Shown here piece after piece: positions 17,890 to 26,659 of a stretch of DNA of 64,000 bases. Numbering within the stretch: the first letter of the stretch is position 1; each line of letters begins with the position of its first letter. Below the pieces are notes generated by a model, which did no database searches, had not been told where the DNA came from, and was given only the letters and a program-made list of their open reading frames with translations. The translations under genes were made by a program, and so were the position numbers. The DNA comes from Neobacillus terrae (lineage in GTDB: Bacteria > Bacillota > Bacilli > Bacillales > Cytobacillaceae): positions 297,834 to 361,833 of the forward strand of contig NZ_JAAOEO010000005.1 in assembly GCF_011393025.1 (NCBI RefSeq), written 5' to 3'.

Positions 17890-18876
17890 ATGTCAATCAT
17901 TATAACTATTATTTTCCTTGCCTTAATCTTTGAATTCATTAATGGCTTTCATGATACAGCTAATGCAATCGCCATGTCGGTTTCGACAAGAGCTCTCCCC
18001 CCTCGGTTTGCTGTTTTTTATGCAGGGGTTTTAAATTTCATCGGTGCCATTACTTCTCAGGCTGTTGCAAAGTCAATTGGAGGAAAGATTGCTGATCCTT
18101 TTAAGATTGAAAATGGTTTAGCCATCGTTATTGCGGCTTTAATTGCCGCTATTATTTGGAATCTTGTTACTTGGTACTTTGGAATCCCTTCATCATCGTC
18201 ACATACATTAATAGGTTCGGTTGCTGGAGCTGTTATTGTAGGGTCGGGGTTCCATTCAATAAATTGGGTGGGATTTACTGACATTATTAAAGCATTAATT
18301 ATTTCTCCCTTTCTCGCTTTTATTATTGGATTTATTCTCATGAAAATCCTAAGAGCATTATTCAAAAATGTAAATCCTCACCGTGCGACACGCGGCTTTA
18401 GGACATTCCAGATTATTGCCGGCGGGTTAGCGGCTTTTTCACACGGAGGAAATGATGGACAGAAAACAATGGGTATTATTGTTTTTGCCATGGTAGCAGG
18501 TGGATTTCAATCTACACTGGACGTGCCGCTCTGGGTCCAAATTATCTGTGCAGCAGCAATGGGTATAGGTACAATGATAGGCGGAATGAGGATTATTAAA
18601 ACTGTTGCAAAAAGACTTTTTAAAGTTCAGCCAATAAATGGATTTGCTGCAGATTTATCTTCTTTTACCGTCATGCAGGGTGCTACCATGTTAGGCCTTC
18701 CAGTCTCCACAACTCATGTAGCTTCATGTTCTATTTTGGGCGTTGGTTCTGCTAAGAGATTCAAGGGCGTAAACTGGGGTGTAGCTGGAAAAATGGTTAT
18801 CACTTGGATTATTACACTGCCTATATCCGCTGCTATTGCAGGTATAATCATTTCAATCATGAAACTCTTTATGTAA
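17890..18876 (+). CDS. pit: PiT-family inorganic phosphate transporter
   Basis: 328 aa with about ten membrane helices. It has the two inverted PiT signatures: 'EFINGFHDTANAIAMSVST' near the N-terminus and 'AFSHGGNDGQKTMGII' in the second half, plus the 'PSSSSHTLIGS' and 'PVSTTHVASCSILGVG' re-entrant motifs. It is a low-affinity metal-phosphate symporter. ATG 17890 follows CTGGAGG. Together with DUF47 it forms a two-gene operon ended by a terminator at 18883. Confidence 0.95.
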   Translation: MSIIITIIFLALIFEFINGFHDTANAIAMSVSTRALPPRFAVFYAGVLNFIGAITSQAVAKSIGGKIADPFKIENGLAIVIAALIAAIIWNLVTWYFGIPSSSSHTLIGSVAGAVIVGSGFHSINWVGFTDIIKALIISPFLAFIIGFILMKILRALFKNVNPHRATRGFRTFQIIAGGLAAFSHGGNDGQKTMGIIVFAMVAGGFQSTLDVPLWVQIICAAAMGIGTMIGGMRIIKTVAKRLFKVQPINGFAADLSSFTVMQGATMLGLPVSTTHVASCSILGVGSAKRFKGVNWGVAGKMVITWIITLPISAAIAGIIISIMKLFM

Positions 18877-18882
18877 AACTTT

Positions 18883-18913
18883 GCAAGGGACATCAAAAGG
18901 TCCCTTGTTTATT
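18883..18913 (+). terminator. terminator of the DUF47-pit operon
   Basis: Stem CAAGGGAC/GTCCCTTG followed by TTTATTT, 7 bp after the stop. Confidence 0.85.
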
Positions 18914-18995
18914 TCAGTCCCAAACATTAGTACCCCAAACGAATTTCACGAACTTAAATGGTGTCATTAAATCCCCAAATGATTCTATAATCATT

Positions 18996-19215
18996 AAAGG
19001 GGTCACTATGTTCTTTTTTGTCACCCCTAATCCTTCTAATATCATAAAAGGGGTCACTATGTTTCCTTTTAGTTACCCCAAATCGTTCTAAAATCATGAA
19101 AGGGGTCACTATGTTCCTTTTTAGTTACCCTAAATCGTTCTAAAATCATGAAAGGGGTCACTATGTTCCCTTTTAGTTACCCTAAATCGATCTAAAATCA
19201 TGAAAGGGGTCACTA
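18996..19215 (+). repeat. 52-bp tandem repeat, about four and a half units
   Basis: GGGGTCACT recurs at 18999, 19050, 19102, 19154 and 19206, a period of 51-52 bp. Each unit can pair GGGTcACT with AGTtACCC across ATGTTCCTTTTT, so the array is a string of hairpins. It lies between two converging genes and codes for nothing recognisable. Confidence 0.85.
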
Positions 19216-19259
19216 ATGGAACGTGACTATTCATAAGGCTTTCTGCAACTAACTATAAT

Positions 19260-19793
19260 TCATTTCTCAAAGATATAGACTACCCCATTGTCTGGCCGTT
19301 TGAAATTCGGACCTTTAAATCCCCTTTTAAGCAGCTCTCTTCTCATATACATCATCACTCCGCCATGGCCGACGATCAGTATATTTTCTTTAGAACTTAA
19401 AGCCTGGTCCAAAACCCTGTTTATTCGATTTATAACATCTCTTTTTTTTTCAAGCTGTGATCTATGATTAAACAGCCATGCCAGCCTAATAAAAACCAGG
19501 TGGACAAATAGCGGCAGCTTAAGATTTGACCTAAAGAGCGGGGATAGCGGAATTTCCCTCAGCTCCTCCATATAGATGATATTTCCGTTATAACACTTCT
19601 CAGCTGTTGTTTGTGCTCTTGGCATATCGCTTGAGAAGCATTTTTCCCATTCGATATTGCGTAAATCTACTTCTATTTCTTTTACCTCCGATTGGTCATA
19701 CTCATTTATCCAATCCATTAATTCGTTTGATGTAACAATTTTATTCGGATATCCTCTGGTTACTTTAAAATGACGAATTAGCCCTACTTTCAA
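19260..19793 (-). CDS. histidine phosphatase (phosphoglycerate-mutase-like) protein
   Basis: 177 aa. The catalytic motif is 'GLIRHFKV' (RHF in place of the common RHG), followed by 'CFSSDMPRAQTTAEKCY', 'YMEELREI' and the second catalytic histidine in 'IVGHGGVMMYM'. It should be a phosphatase with a phosphohistidine intermediate; the substrate is unknown. The start is probably TTG 19793, ~12 bases after AAGGGG. Single gene. Confidence 0.85.
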   Translation of the reverse strand: MKVGLIRHFKVTRGYPNKIVTSNELMDWINEYDQSEVKEIEVDLRNIEWEKCFSSDMPRAQTTAEKCYNGNIIYMEELREIPLSPLFRSNLKLPLFVHLVFIRLAWLFNHRSQLEKKRDVINRINRVLDQALSSKENILIVGHGGVMMYMRRELLKRGFKGPNFKRPDNGVVYIFEK

Positions 19794-19877
19794 GTTTCTA
19801 TTTCCCCTTCACCTTTGTCTCTCTAGCAACTTGAATTTTACCAAAATATACCACGTCAATTCAAGTCTTTACTTAAG

Positions 19878-20056
19878 ACAAAAGGCGCAAGCGTCCTACT
19901 TTAATGATGAAAGGCTAAATACGCCACGTCATGAGGCAACTCCTTTCTGACCCACTTCCTCGAAAAAGCTAAAGCTGACGAAGCTTTCCTTGTAGTGCTG
20001 GATTATAATCACCTTGTTCGGAGTGATCCATAAGGTGAAAATCTAAAGTTTCTTAA
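19878..20056 (+). repeat. dispersed intergenic repeat, copy B (shortened)
   Basis: Starts ACAAAAGGCGCAAGCG and ends with GTGCTGGATTATAATCACC and a TCCATAAGGTGAAAATC tail. Compared with copy A the central hairpin block is deleted. It sits next to the terminator of the HemD-like gene. Confidence 0.8.
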
Positions 20057-20061
20057 AGCAC

Positions 20062-20092
20062 AAAAAACCGCCTGAAATAGACGGGTTTTAAT
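20062..20092 (-). terminator. terminator of the HemD-like gene
   Basis: Minus-strand stem AACCCGTCT/AGGCGGTT (one mismatch) followed by TTTTTTG. Confidence 0.65.
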
Positions 20093-20158
20093 TGAATTAT
20101 TTCATCCCCATCTTTAAGAACAAAACGATTCATTCATAGAGGAGATATGACTTGAATA

Positions 20159-20971
20159 CTACCTTAAGCTGCGATAGTAATGAACCAGCTCGATTACCAT
20201 CGCTCCCATTCTTTCGTTTTCTGGAACAACCACCCTATTAATCCCCTCTTCTTTTAAGGCCTCTGCTGTTACTTTTCCCACTGCAACAGCTACAGTATTT
20301 ACTTGAAAAGCACTTAAAAGATCTGCCAAATAGTCCTTTTCCCGAGCAAAATCAAAAAGGGATCGGACCTGTGTAGCAGTAGTAAAACAAACCGCATCCA
20401 TCTCTTTTTTAATAACTTCTCCACAAAGTTTAGCGACCGTTTCGGTTTCCGGAAGTATATGCCGATAGGGAAGAATGAATGAAACCTCAGCTCCTCCATT
20501 CTCCAGAAATTTAATTAGTGCTGGAGCCTTTTCCCCATGGAGTTGAACCATTACTTTTTTACCAGAAAAATCAATTTCCTTGAGAGATTCAATAAGGCTC
20601 CTTGTAGTCCCATCATCATCTCTTACTTTAGGGGTAATTTCGAGTTTTTTTAGTGCCGACAGTGATTTATAGCCTCTCGATGCTATTTTAGATTCTCGGA
20701 TCCTTCTTAAAAACCGTTCCTTAACCCCCATTTTTTCTGATATGTTCAGCAGCGTTTCTATACCAATTCCAGTGGTGAAGATAACCCAATCAGCTCCCTG
20801 ATCAACAAATTTCAAGAGTTCTGGTTCTACTTCCTTCTCAGCTAAAAACACTGTTCCCTGAAGGGAACGCACAACGGGTGTCCCTCCTTGTTTTTCTATC
20901 AGTGTACTCATTTCATCCGTTTTCCGAGAAGCGCCAATTGCAATTCGTTTCCCGAATAAATCTTTTTCCAT
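20159..20971 (-). CDS. uroporphyrinogen-III synthase (HemD/HEM4 family)
   Basis: 270 aa from ATG 20971, which has AGGA eight bases upstream; an ATG three codons earlier overlaps that site. The two alternating alpha/beta lobes of HEM4 are visible: 'GKRIAIGASRKTDEMSTLIE', 'ADWVIFTTGIGIETLL', then 'CFTTATQVRSLFDFA' and 'VAVAVGKVTAEALKEEGI'. The family closes hydroxymethylbilane to uroporphyrinogen III. It is alone, outside any heme gene cluster, so it may be a second copy serving another tetrapyrrole route (inference). Confidence 0.85.
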   Translation of the reverse strand: MEKDLFGKRIAIGASRKTDEMSTLIEKQGGTPVVRSLQGTVFLAEKEVEPELLKFVDQGADWVIFTTGIGIETLLNISEKMGVKERFLRRIRESKIASRGYKSLSALKKLEITPKVRDDDGTTRSLIESLKEIDFSGKKVMVQLHGEKAPALIKFLENGGAEVSFILPYRHILPETETVAKLCGEVIKKEMDAVCFTTATQVRSLFDFAREKDYLADLLSAFQVNTVAVAVGKVTAEALKEEGINRVVVPENERMGAMVIELVHYYRSLR

Positions 20972-21093
20972 AAAAGTCATCCTTTTTTCTAGTAATTAAA
21001 TGGTCTAAAACTGATCTCTCTTAAATATTTTAAAGTAACGATACTATATTAGCTTTTTATGTATCCATTCTATATGAAATAGGTGATGCCAAA

Positions 21094-21312
21094 ATGTTCG
21101 TTGTATCTTTTTTTGAAAACAGAAATCTTTTATTAACTCAGCTGCTGAAGCGTGTTCCATCCGAAGGTGAAGATCTGAAAATTAAAGGGCGGAAAGCAAA
21201 GGTTTCAAGTGTTAATAGTATTAACGAAAAAAACGTTCAAGTGCAGGTTGTTTTAGAGACAGTTAATAAAAATAAACTTGTACTGGATAATTCAAAAAAG
21301 AAAAAGAAATAA
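21094..21312 (+). CDS. small basic protein of unknown function
   Basis: 72 aa, ATG 21094 behind AGGTGATG. It begins with a strand-rich part ('FVVSFFENRNLLLTQLLKRV'), continues with 'EGEDLKIKGRKAKV' and ends in a lysine-rich tail. No family name is recognised. It resembles small conserved Bacillaceae proteins in style. A terminator follows directly. Confidence 0.65.
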   Translation: MFVVSFFENRNLLLTQLLKRVPSEGEDLKIKGRKAKVSSVNSINEKNVQVQVVLETVNKNKLVLDNSKKKKK

Positions 21313-21329
21313 TTTTTTGAAAAATTATG

Positions 21330-21364
21330 AAGAACGCGCATCTGAATTGTGCGTTTTTTTATTT
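21330..21364 (+). terminator. terminator of the small basic gene
   Basis: Stem AACGCGCA/TGTGCGTT (one wobble) followed by a run of T. It also separates the converging HAD gene. Confidence 0.75.
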
Positions 21365-21367
21365 TGT

Positions 21368-22078
21368 TTAGCTTACAGTTTTAATCTCTTTCTCTAATAA
21401 AATTTGATAGAGTTCCACAAGTCTATAAATCTCATAGGTTGGGAGAATATCAGTATTATTTGGTTTCATTTTCCCGTTGAACCAGCATGTGTCCAATCCT
21501 GAAAGCCTTCCGCCTTGAATATCGGCGCTTAAAGAGTCACCAATAATTAATGTTTTTTCGGCGTTAAAGTTTGGAATCCTCTCAAAAGCATAATCAAAAA
21601 ACTCCTTCATCGGTTTTTGAAATCCTGTATCTTCTGAGACGAATATATCCTTAAAAAATGGATACAAACCTGAGTCACGCAGCCGCTTATCCTGTGTTTT
21701 TGAAACACCATTTGTTACAACAAATAAATCGTAATGGTTATACAGTTCTTTTATTAATTCAAATGCACCATTTACAAGTTGATGTCCTTGATTTAAAAAA
21801 CTGCGGTAGCTTCTTTCAAGTAGTTCTCCGTCAACTTCTATTCCATACTCACTGAATAAAAGCGAAAAACGTGTGTTCACTACCTCATCACGAGATTTTT
21901 TCCCTTCTTCAAAAGCCTGCCAAAGTCCCCAGTTTATTTTTTGATAATTTTGCTCCAGTTCTATTGTAAAAGGGAACTTTTGCTCTTCCAAAAGCAAATT
22001 TAATGCCAATTTTTCTGCAGACCCAAAATCAAGTAATGTATCGTCCACATCAAATAATAAAGTCTCATATTTTTTCAA
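21368..22078 (-). CDS. HAD hydrolase, YjjG/YfnB-type nucleotidase
   Basis: 236 aa. HAD motifs in order: DVDDT at residues 10-14, 'VVTNGVS' (~119), a lysine in 'GFQKPMKEFFDYAFERI' (~153) and 'LIIGDSLSADIQGG' (~173). The length and the 'VDDTLLDFGSAEKLAL' cap start match the YjjG/YfnB group, which hydrolyses noncanonical pyrimidine nucleoside monophosphates. The start is TTG 22078 behind GGGAGA. Single gene. Confidence 0.88.
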   Translation of the reverse strand: MKKYETLLFDVDDTLLDFGSAEKLALNLLLEEQKFPFTIELEQNYQKINWGLWQAFEEGKKSRDEVVNTRFSLLFSEYGIEVDGELLERSYRSFLNQGHQLVNGAFELIKELYNHYDLFVVTNGVSKTQDKRLRDSGLYPFFKDIFVSEDTGFQKPMKEFFDYAFERIPNFNAEKTLIIGDSLSADIQGGRLSGLDTCWFNGKMKPNNTDILPTYEIYRLVELYQILLEKEIKTVS

Positions 22079-22291
22079 AAGATATCTCTCCCGTTTTAAT
22101 CTTGCTGTTTATCTATTATATTCAGCTTACCGTTTCTAACGGCCTCTCCTTCAAATTATACTGCTAAACAAGGGTCACTACCTTACTTTTAAACGAATAT
22201 TTTGTCTGAATATACGAAAAGAACGTTTGCTGATGCCTTAGTTTTGCTTATCACACTTAAAATGGCAAATCATGTGCCTTTCGCCTGACTA

Positions 22292-22362
22292 GGACATCTC
22301 GGAAAAGCGGATGCTTTTCCTTCGTGCGATGATATTGCTGACGAAGCCTGCCTTGTCCTTTC
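22292..22362 (+). repeat. dispersed intergenic repeat, fragment H
   Basis: Carries only the central part of the element (ATCTCGGAAAAGCGGATGC, CCTTCGTGCGATG, GACGAAGCCTGCCTTGTCC). The ends found in the full copies are missing. The rest of the 22079-22597 gap holds no gene. Confidence 0.65.
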
Positions 22363-22404
22363 CATCCTGCGTTTACAAGTTACGCATATAAATTCTGATG
22401 AGCT

Positions 22405-22435
22405 AAAAAAATCCTTCATAGGCTGTATGAAGGAT
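22405..22435 (-). terminator. terminator of the 68-aa gene
   Basis: Perfect stem ATCCTTCATA/TATGAAGGAT with a 5-nt loop, followed by TTTTTTT on the minus strand. Confidence 0.75.
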
Positions 22436-22597
22436 ACTGATCATTCATTATTAAGAGGAACGCTTTCCTCAATAGATATTGCTCGCAGGCAATATATATA
22501 CATATACAGTAAATTATCCTTCAATTACCATTTAGGAATCACCTATTTTTTAGTGTGTCTTTTTTATTGGTAATTATGTTTTTAAAAATATTTCGCA

Positions 22598-22804
22598 TTA
22601 TATCCATATATATGAAGGAATTCGGTTTAAGGCTTCAGCAACCTTTTCTTTTAAATTAGAATTATCATGGAGTAATTCCTTAATGGTTATTTCCCCTGTT
22701 CTTAAATTCTTTGAAATTACATTCACAAATTCTTCTTTAACTCCAGGTAAAAGTCCCTCTAAAAACATGCTTTGCAATTCATCCGCAACCATTTTTTCTT
22801 TCAT
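22598..22804 (-). CDS. 68-aa protein of unknown function
   Basis: ATG 22804 lies nine bases after AGGAGG. The protein is helical and charged, with 'LQSMFLEGLLPGVKEEFVNV' and 'LRTGEITIKELLHDN', and has no membrane segment. No family is recognised. It ends ~160 bp before a minus-strand terminator and is divergent from the SASP gene. Confidence 0.6.
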   Translation of the reverse strand: MKEKMVADELQSMFLEGLLPGVKEEFVNVISKNLRTGEITIKELLHDNSNLKEKVAEALNRIPSYIWI

Positions 22805-23135
22805 TCCATGAATCCTCCTAAAAAGTTTAGCGGGAAGGAAAAGTTTCCCTCCAAAGAAATTTTAGTCTGTTTATCTTACGATAAAATATGCTGATTGTTC
22901 TTATTTTTTTAGAAATAAGCTCAATATTTAAATGTCACAACGAAATAAATATTAATCGTTTAAATAAGTTTTTAATAAATCGTTATTTCTATTTCCTTAA
23001 TTTCTCAGTCATAAACTTGAGCATGCATAAAACCAATAATTATGCATTCAGAGTTATTAAATACCCATTATTTACAAGTATTTATTCTCTTGATAATAGG
23101 GACATTAAGATTACATACAAAGGAGGTGAAACAAC
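22805..23135. other. control region of the SASP gene
   Basis: Very AT-rich, no gene. A forespore sigma-G promoter is expected here (family knowledge), but no pair matching its consensus at the right spacing could be fixed with confidence. Confidence 0.4.
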
Positions 23136-23345
23136 ATGGCAGGAGGTAATAATAACGATCTATTAGTATCAGGAGCTCAACAAGCAATTGATCAAATGAA
23201 ATATGAAATTGCTCAAGAATTTGGTGTCCAACTAGGAGCTGAGACTGTTTCTCGTGCAAACGGATCAGTAGGTGGAGAAATCACTAAACGTCTTGTTTCT
23301 ATGGCTCAATCTCAAATGTCTGGATTCGGCGGAACTACTCGCTAA
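23136..23345 (+). CDS. alpha/beta-type small acid-soluble spore protein
   Basis: 69 aa, ATG 23136 behind AAAGGAGGTG. It shows the two conserved SASP segments: '[15 protein letters not shown]'-like sequence (here '[18 protein letters not shown]', holding the E-F/A site cut by germination protease) and '[19 protein letters not shown]'. These proteins coat forespore DNA, protect it from UV and feed the outgrowing spore. This gene is direct evidence that the host forms spores. Confidence 0.98.
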   Translation: MAGGNNNDLLVSGAQQAIDQMKYEIAQEFGVQLGAETVSRANGSVGGEITKRLVSMAQSQMSGFGGTTR

Positions 23346-23367
23346 TACAATTAAATAACATGGCTAC

Positions 23368-23398
23368 AGGCTGTCTGCGAAAGCAGGCAGCCTTTTTA
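23368..23398 (+). terminator. terminator of the SASP gene
   Basis: Stem AGGCTG-T-CTGC / GCAG-G-CAGCCT closed by a GAAA tetraloop, then TTTTT. Confidence 0.9.
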
Positions 23399-23601
23399 GT
23401 ATACATATTTTACTTAATTTTATTATCTAGCTTCCTTGGTAATCAAAATTTTTTTATGATGATGGCTTTTCGTGTTATTTTCCTCACACCTTATTTTTAC
23501 GTTGAGATGTACAATCGTAATACATACATAGCTGGAAATGGTGCTATGCTATCCTCTAATTTCGAGAGTATTTTTATCTTAAACTGCAGGGAGGTGTTTA
23601 A

Positions 23602-23918
23602 ATGTTTAAATTTCTGGTTTTTGTTTTATCCCTATTAATTTAATTTTGATTGCTGTATTTATTGATGGGCTAATCCAATTGTATAGGCAGGAAAAAGAAG
23701 AACAAAAAAGTATTGTCAGAGAAGGAATGGAAGAATATTTAGATCAAACCTTTGGATTCGGAACAGCTAAAATATTTAAAACTGTATTTGATGCTGAAGG
23801 TAATGAGAGTTATTTAGTGTATTTGCCACAGTACGAGTGGTTCAAAGCCCCAAAATACAAATGGTTTGACGTTTATTCTAAAGACAACAGCTTTTATCAT
23901 TGCGAAATGGAAGCATGA
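23602..23918 (+). pseudogene. frameshifted 100-aa membrane-anchored protein
   Basis: GGGAGGTGTTTAA precedes ATG 23602, whose frame gives 'MFKFLVFVLSLLI' and stops at ~23641. The next frame continues the hydrophobic stretch ('LILIAVFIDGLIQLYRQ') and runs to 23918 with 'FGFGTAKIFKTVFDAEGNES' and 'YKWFDVYSKDNSFY'. One indel near 23625-23645 would join them into an N-terminally anchored protein. The alternative start TTG 23646 has no ribosome site. Pseudogene or sequencing indel; family unknown. Confidence 0.55.
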
Positions 23919-23935
23919 TTCGTTACTTTAAGCAA

Positions 23936-23970
23936 ATAAAGGTGCCCCTCATATAAAGGGCACCTTAGTT
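23936..23970 (+). terminator. terminator
   Basis: Perfect stem GGTGCCC/GGGCACC with a short A-rich loop, followed by TTAGTTTCTT. Confidence 0.75.
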
Positions 23971-23975
23971 TCTTG

Positions 23976-24247
23976 ATCTAGCTCCAGCGCCCAGCTAGTT
24001 TTCAGCCTGAAAAGCTTCTTTGAATATCTTCATTAAGTATGACCGTAGGTGATATTTGGTGCAGCTAGTGTCCATCCCGCTTCTCCCTAGAATAAGTCAA
24101 CATCGAACTCAAGTTCTCCTGTGCCACAGCTTTTTCAGTGAAGCTTATGCTCAGCTCGTCGCAAAGCTGCATGTTGTCTATTCAGAGAATCCGTTACAGG
24201 AAGTTTACTCAGGTAGTTGCTTCGCTTAACGAGCGCTTGCACTTTTC
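23976..24247 (-). repeat. dispersed intergenic repeat, copy G
   Basis: Begins CTAGCTCCAGCGCCC and ends GAGCGCTTGCAC, in the same orientation and with the same interior block as copy F at 2.6 kb. It fills the space between the frameshifted gene and the STAS gene. Confidence 0.8.
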
Positions 24248-24251
24248 TAAT

Positions 24252-25271
24252 TTATATAATTGCCTTGCCTGCTTGTGCTAAAGCATGATGAATTCCATGC
24301 TGCAAGGTTTGAAAGGTTTCAAAGCGTGAAAGATTTATATTTGATTGGGTAAGGATTATTCCCAGTTCTGCTGAAATCCCTACCAAAATGGTTTGAGTGC
24401 CAATCAGTGAGGCAGCAGCGCCAATTTTTTCGATTAGGTTAACAGTATGATGATTAACATCCTTATCTATTCCGGTTAGGTCTAGGACCAGAAAATTCGC
24501 TTTGTGTTTAGGCAAATTATTTAAAGTGTTAACAATTAACTCTTCTGAACGATCTTCATCATACTTTCCGATTAGGGGAACTACAACTATTCCTTCGAGA
24601 ACAGGAATCATAGGCGATGATAGCCTTTTAACCAATTCTACAAGTTCCTTTGTCTTTTTCTCTACCATTTCTTCAAGCTGCCTGATTTGTTCCGATTCTT
24701 TTTTACGGGATAATTCATGGATATTGTTTGAAGCAGTTATATCCGAAGGAAAGTATTCAATTATGCTGTATTCATGACCATCTAATTGGTCCTGTATAAT
24801 CTTGTACCAGATATTTGTACCAAAAAGACCGCTAAATACCCCGGCGTAATGAGCTGGAAGATAAGTGGTACCTTTTTTCTTCCCTTGAGCAACGTTAATT
24901 TTGTGCTCCCAACTGTCCTTTATATACGCAACAAGTGTTTTTGTTTCAAAATTAAGTTCCTTTATCTCCGTTTTCCCCCAGCCCGCTGAGGCATAAGTGT
25001 TTGTTATCATATTGGCAGCTTCGGCTACATCAACATCTTTCATCTTTTCAAAATATTCCCCCACAACGAATCCCTGGCGATAACCAGTAGACTCGAATAC
25101 TAGGCTGGAAGCTTCTTCACCTGAAATCTCCTCAATTGTATCAAAAAATGTTTTCATTGCTGAAGTGATCCAAAACAACACTGCGTCCTGTTCTTCGAAA
25201 AGAAACTTCCCTTTTTCCAGGTCCCATGCGAAATTAAGACCACCTACATTGATATTTGAATTTATGCTCAT
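24252..25271 (-). CDS. RsbR-like protein: V4R-like sensor plus STAS domain
   Basis: 339 aa, ATG 25271 behind AGGTGATT. Residues ~1-180 form a globular sensor domain that looks like V4R/haem-NO-binding-like folds ('ASSLVFESTGYRQGFVVGEY' and 'SGLFGTNIWYKI'; moderate certainty). A coiled coil follows (~185-215), then a STAS domain (~222-335: 'GIVVVPLIGKYDEDRSEEL', 'FLVLDLTGID', 'TILVGISAELG'). The layout is that of stressosome RsbR paralogues. It is followed-by-upstream with a 69-aa gene on the same strand that has a paralogue beside the other STAS gene at 53.5 kb. Confidence 0.82.
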   Translation of the reverse strand: MSINSNINVGGLNFAWDLEKGKFLFEEQDAVLFWITSAMKTFFDTIEEISGEEASSLVFESTGYRQGFVVGEYFEKMKDVDVAEAANMITNTYASAGWGKTEIKELNFETKTLVAYIKDSWEHKINVAQGKKKGTTYLPAHYAGVFSGLFGTNIWYKIIQDQLDGHEYSIIEYFPSDITASNNIHELSRKKESEQIRQLEEMVEKKTKELVELVKRLSSPMIPVLEGIVVVPLIGKYDEDRSEELIVNTLNNLPKHKANFLVLDLTGIDKDVNHHTVNLIEKIGAAASLIGTQTILVGISAELGIILTQSNINLSRFETFQTLQHGIHHALAQAGKAII

Positions 25272-25391
25272 TTTTAATCACCTACGTATTATATTTTTCT
25301 TTTTCTATTTCCCAATATTCATAAAGAACCTTTATTTTCAGTAGGTTCCTCTTCTTTTATTCCTATTAATATTATGTTTTTTATTTCCCGA

Positions 25392-25417
25392 ATAAAAGCC
25401 CGCCATTTTCGGCAGGC
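25392..25417 (-). terminator. terminator of the 69-aa gene
   Basis: Minus-strand stem AGCCTGCC/GGCGGGCT (one mismatch) followed by TTTTATT. It isolates the 69-aa gene from the STAS gene downstream. Confidence 0.7.
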
Positions 25418-25627
25418 TTAAAATTTACTATTAAGTTGCCTAATCCTTTTTTCTAAACGTGAAATTTCATCTGGTAATGTTTCTAGCAGCTGATAATATA
25501 GCTCTGGATTACAGGGAATATCAGGATAAATTTCACGCATAGAACTAATACCCTTTTCCTTTAGGTTAGCCATGCGCTGGCGTGTTTCGGTTAAAGAGGA
25601 TGTCAAATTTTCTAATAGTGTTGCCAA
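25418..25627 (-). CDS. 69-aa STAS-linked helical protein, copy 1
   Basis: The start is TTG 25627 behind TTAGGAGGAAC, which gives 69 aa, exactly the length of the paralogue at 53100-53309. The two share 'LLENL', 'IYPD', 'E-T/S-LP-x-EI-x-RLE-x-RIR-x-L' across their whole length. Both are helical with a conserved tyrosine-proline-aspartate centre. Each lies beside an RsbR/STAS gene, which suggests a partner or modulator of that protein (inference). Function unknown. Confidence 0.7.
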   Translation of the reverse strand: MATLLENLTSSLTETRQRMANLKEKGISSMREIYPDIPCNPELYYQLLETLPDEISRLEKRIRQLNSKF

Positions 25628-25730
25628 AATTGTTCCTCCTAAATTGTCGTCTAAATAACCATTTACCCATACTTTTAATTTGTAAACCATCATTTAATAA
25701 TTTTTATTTAAATTGAATTTTAGAGCTAAG

Positions 25731-25964
25731 AACAAAAGGCGCAAGCGCCCTGGTTAGCCCCAACAGGCATAAGTCGAATCACGTAGTCATCCTCGGAAAA
25801 GCTAAAGCTTTTCCTTCGTGCGATGCGGATGCTTCCGAAGCTTTCCTTGTCCTGATTTCTGGAGTGATTTGGCTTATGACCCCGAGGGGCTGGGCGCTGG
25901 AGCTGGATTACAATAACCTAGTTCGGAGTTTTCCACAAGGTGAAAATCTATAATTTCCTAACCG
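25731..25964 (+). repeat. dispersed intergenic repeat, copy C
   Basis: Starts AACAAAAGGCGCAAGCGCCC and ends CTGGGCGCTGGAGCTGG with the ACAATAACCTAGTTCGG tail. It lacks the first ~110 bp block present in copy A and keeps the inverted CATAAG...CTTATG arms. Confidence 0.85.
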
Positions 25965-26013
25965 ATAAAAAAGCTGAGGAAGATGGCAGCTACAGACTGT
26001 AGAGGGGGACCTG

Positions 26014-26262
26014 TTGATTTCCGTTCCCAACCACTCGCTTTCCTCGTGGGAGGCGGTGAGCCTTTCAAACTTCAGTGCCCACGCCTGTGGGTCTCACGTG
26101 TCCCGCTAATCCCGAAGGACATTGAATAAGCCTCTTTGAATCAACACCGCACGAAGGAAATGCGGTAGCACAAGAATAGCATCCAGGTATTTACATCGCA
26201 CGAAATTCCGCGAAAGCATAATGGAGGATTTTCGAGGAGTTTCTCGTGCCCACCACTTTAAT
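26014..26262 (+). repeat. second dispersed repeat family, copy 1
   Basis: Begins GTTGATTTCCGTTCCCAACC and ends TTTAATCAAC, so the ends are inverted (GTTGATT/AATCAAC). Blocks such as ATGGAGGATTTTCGAGGAG recur in shorter copies near 30.9 and 36.1 kb. It codes for nothing recognised. Confidence 0.65.
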
Positions 26263-26329
26263 CAACTGGGTTTAGGAAGTTGTTGTGGCAGTAAAACCAA
26301 GCCTATTTTAAAAGGGAAATATATATCTT

Positions 26330-26620
26330 GAGGTGATGAAGATGCTTTCGAAAAACAGTCAAATTCAAAGAGATCAGCTGGATGGATTCTTCCCGAAAAC
26401 ATGACAATATCTATGATGAATATTATGACTGTTACCTCTTTCATGCTGGTGAAGTATTGAAGTATTCGCCGATGCAAAGAGAAACATGGCATGCGTTGGA
26501 CAACCTTGAAGGGACTTAAAAAATTGTCGATGAACGCGATGCTTACTTTCGCTGCCCTAAATTTAAAAAAGATGGCCAACTGGACATGGCGGGATCAGTA
26601 ACGGACTTAAATCCGTAAAT
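26330..26620 (+). pseudogene. transposase relic (IS1182-like)
   Basis: In the plus strand 'DGFFPK' and, after a frameshift, 'NIYDEYYDCYLFHAGEVLKY' read as a short internal piece of an IS1182-type transposase ('YDEYYDCY' motif, from memory). The frame ends at a stop near 26518 and what follows is in other frames. No terminal inverted repeats were found. It is a small remnant, not a mobile element. Confidence 0.5.
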
Positions 26621-26659
26621 AAGAATGATATAATCCAATAGGAAATCTCAATAAAACCA

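Noticed and set aside
18804..19091. 95-codon plus-strand frame at the end of pit
   Set aside because: It starts inside pit in another frame and ends in the 52-bp repeat array.
18996..19215. CRISPR array
   Set aside because: Unit is 52 bp without variable spacers; every unit is nearly identical along its whole length.
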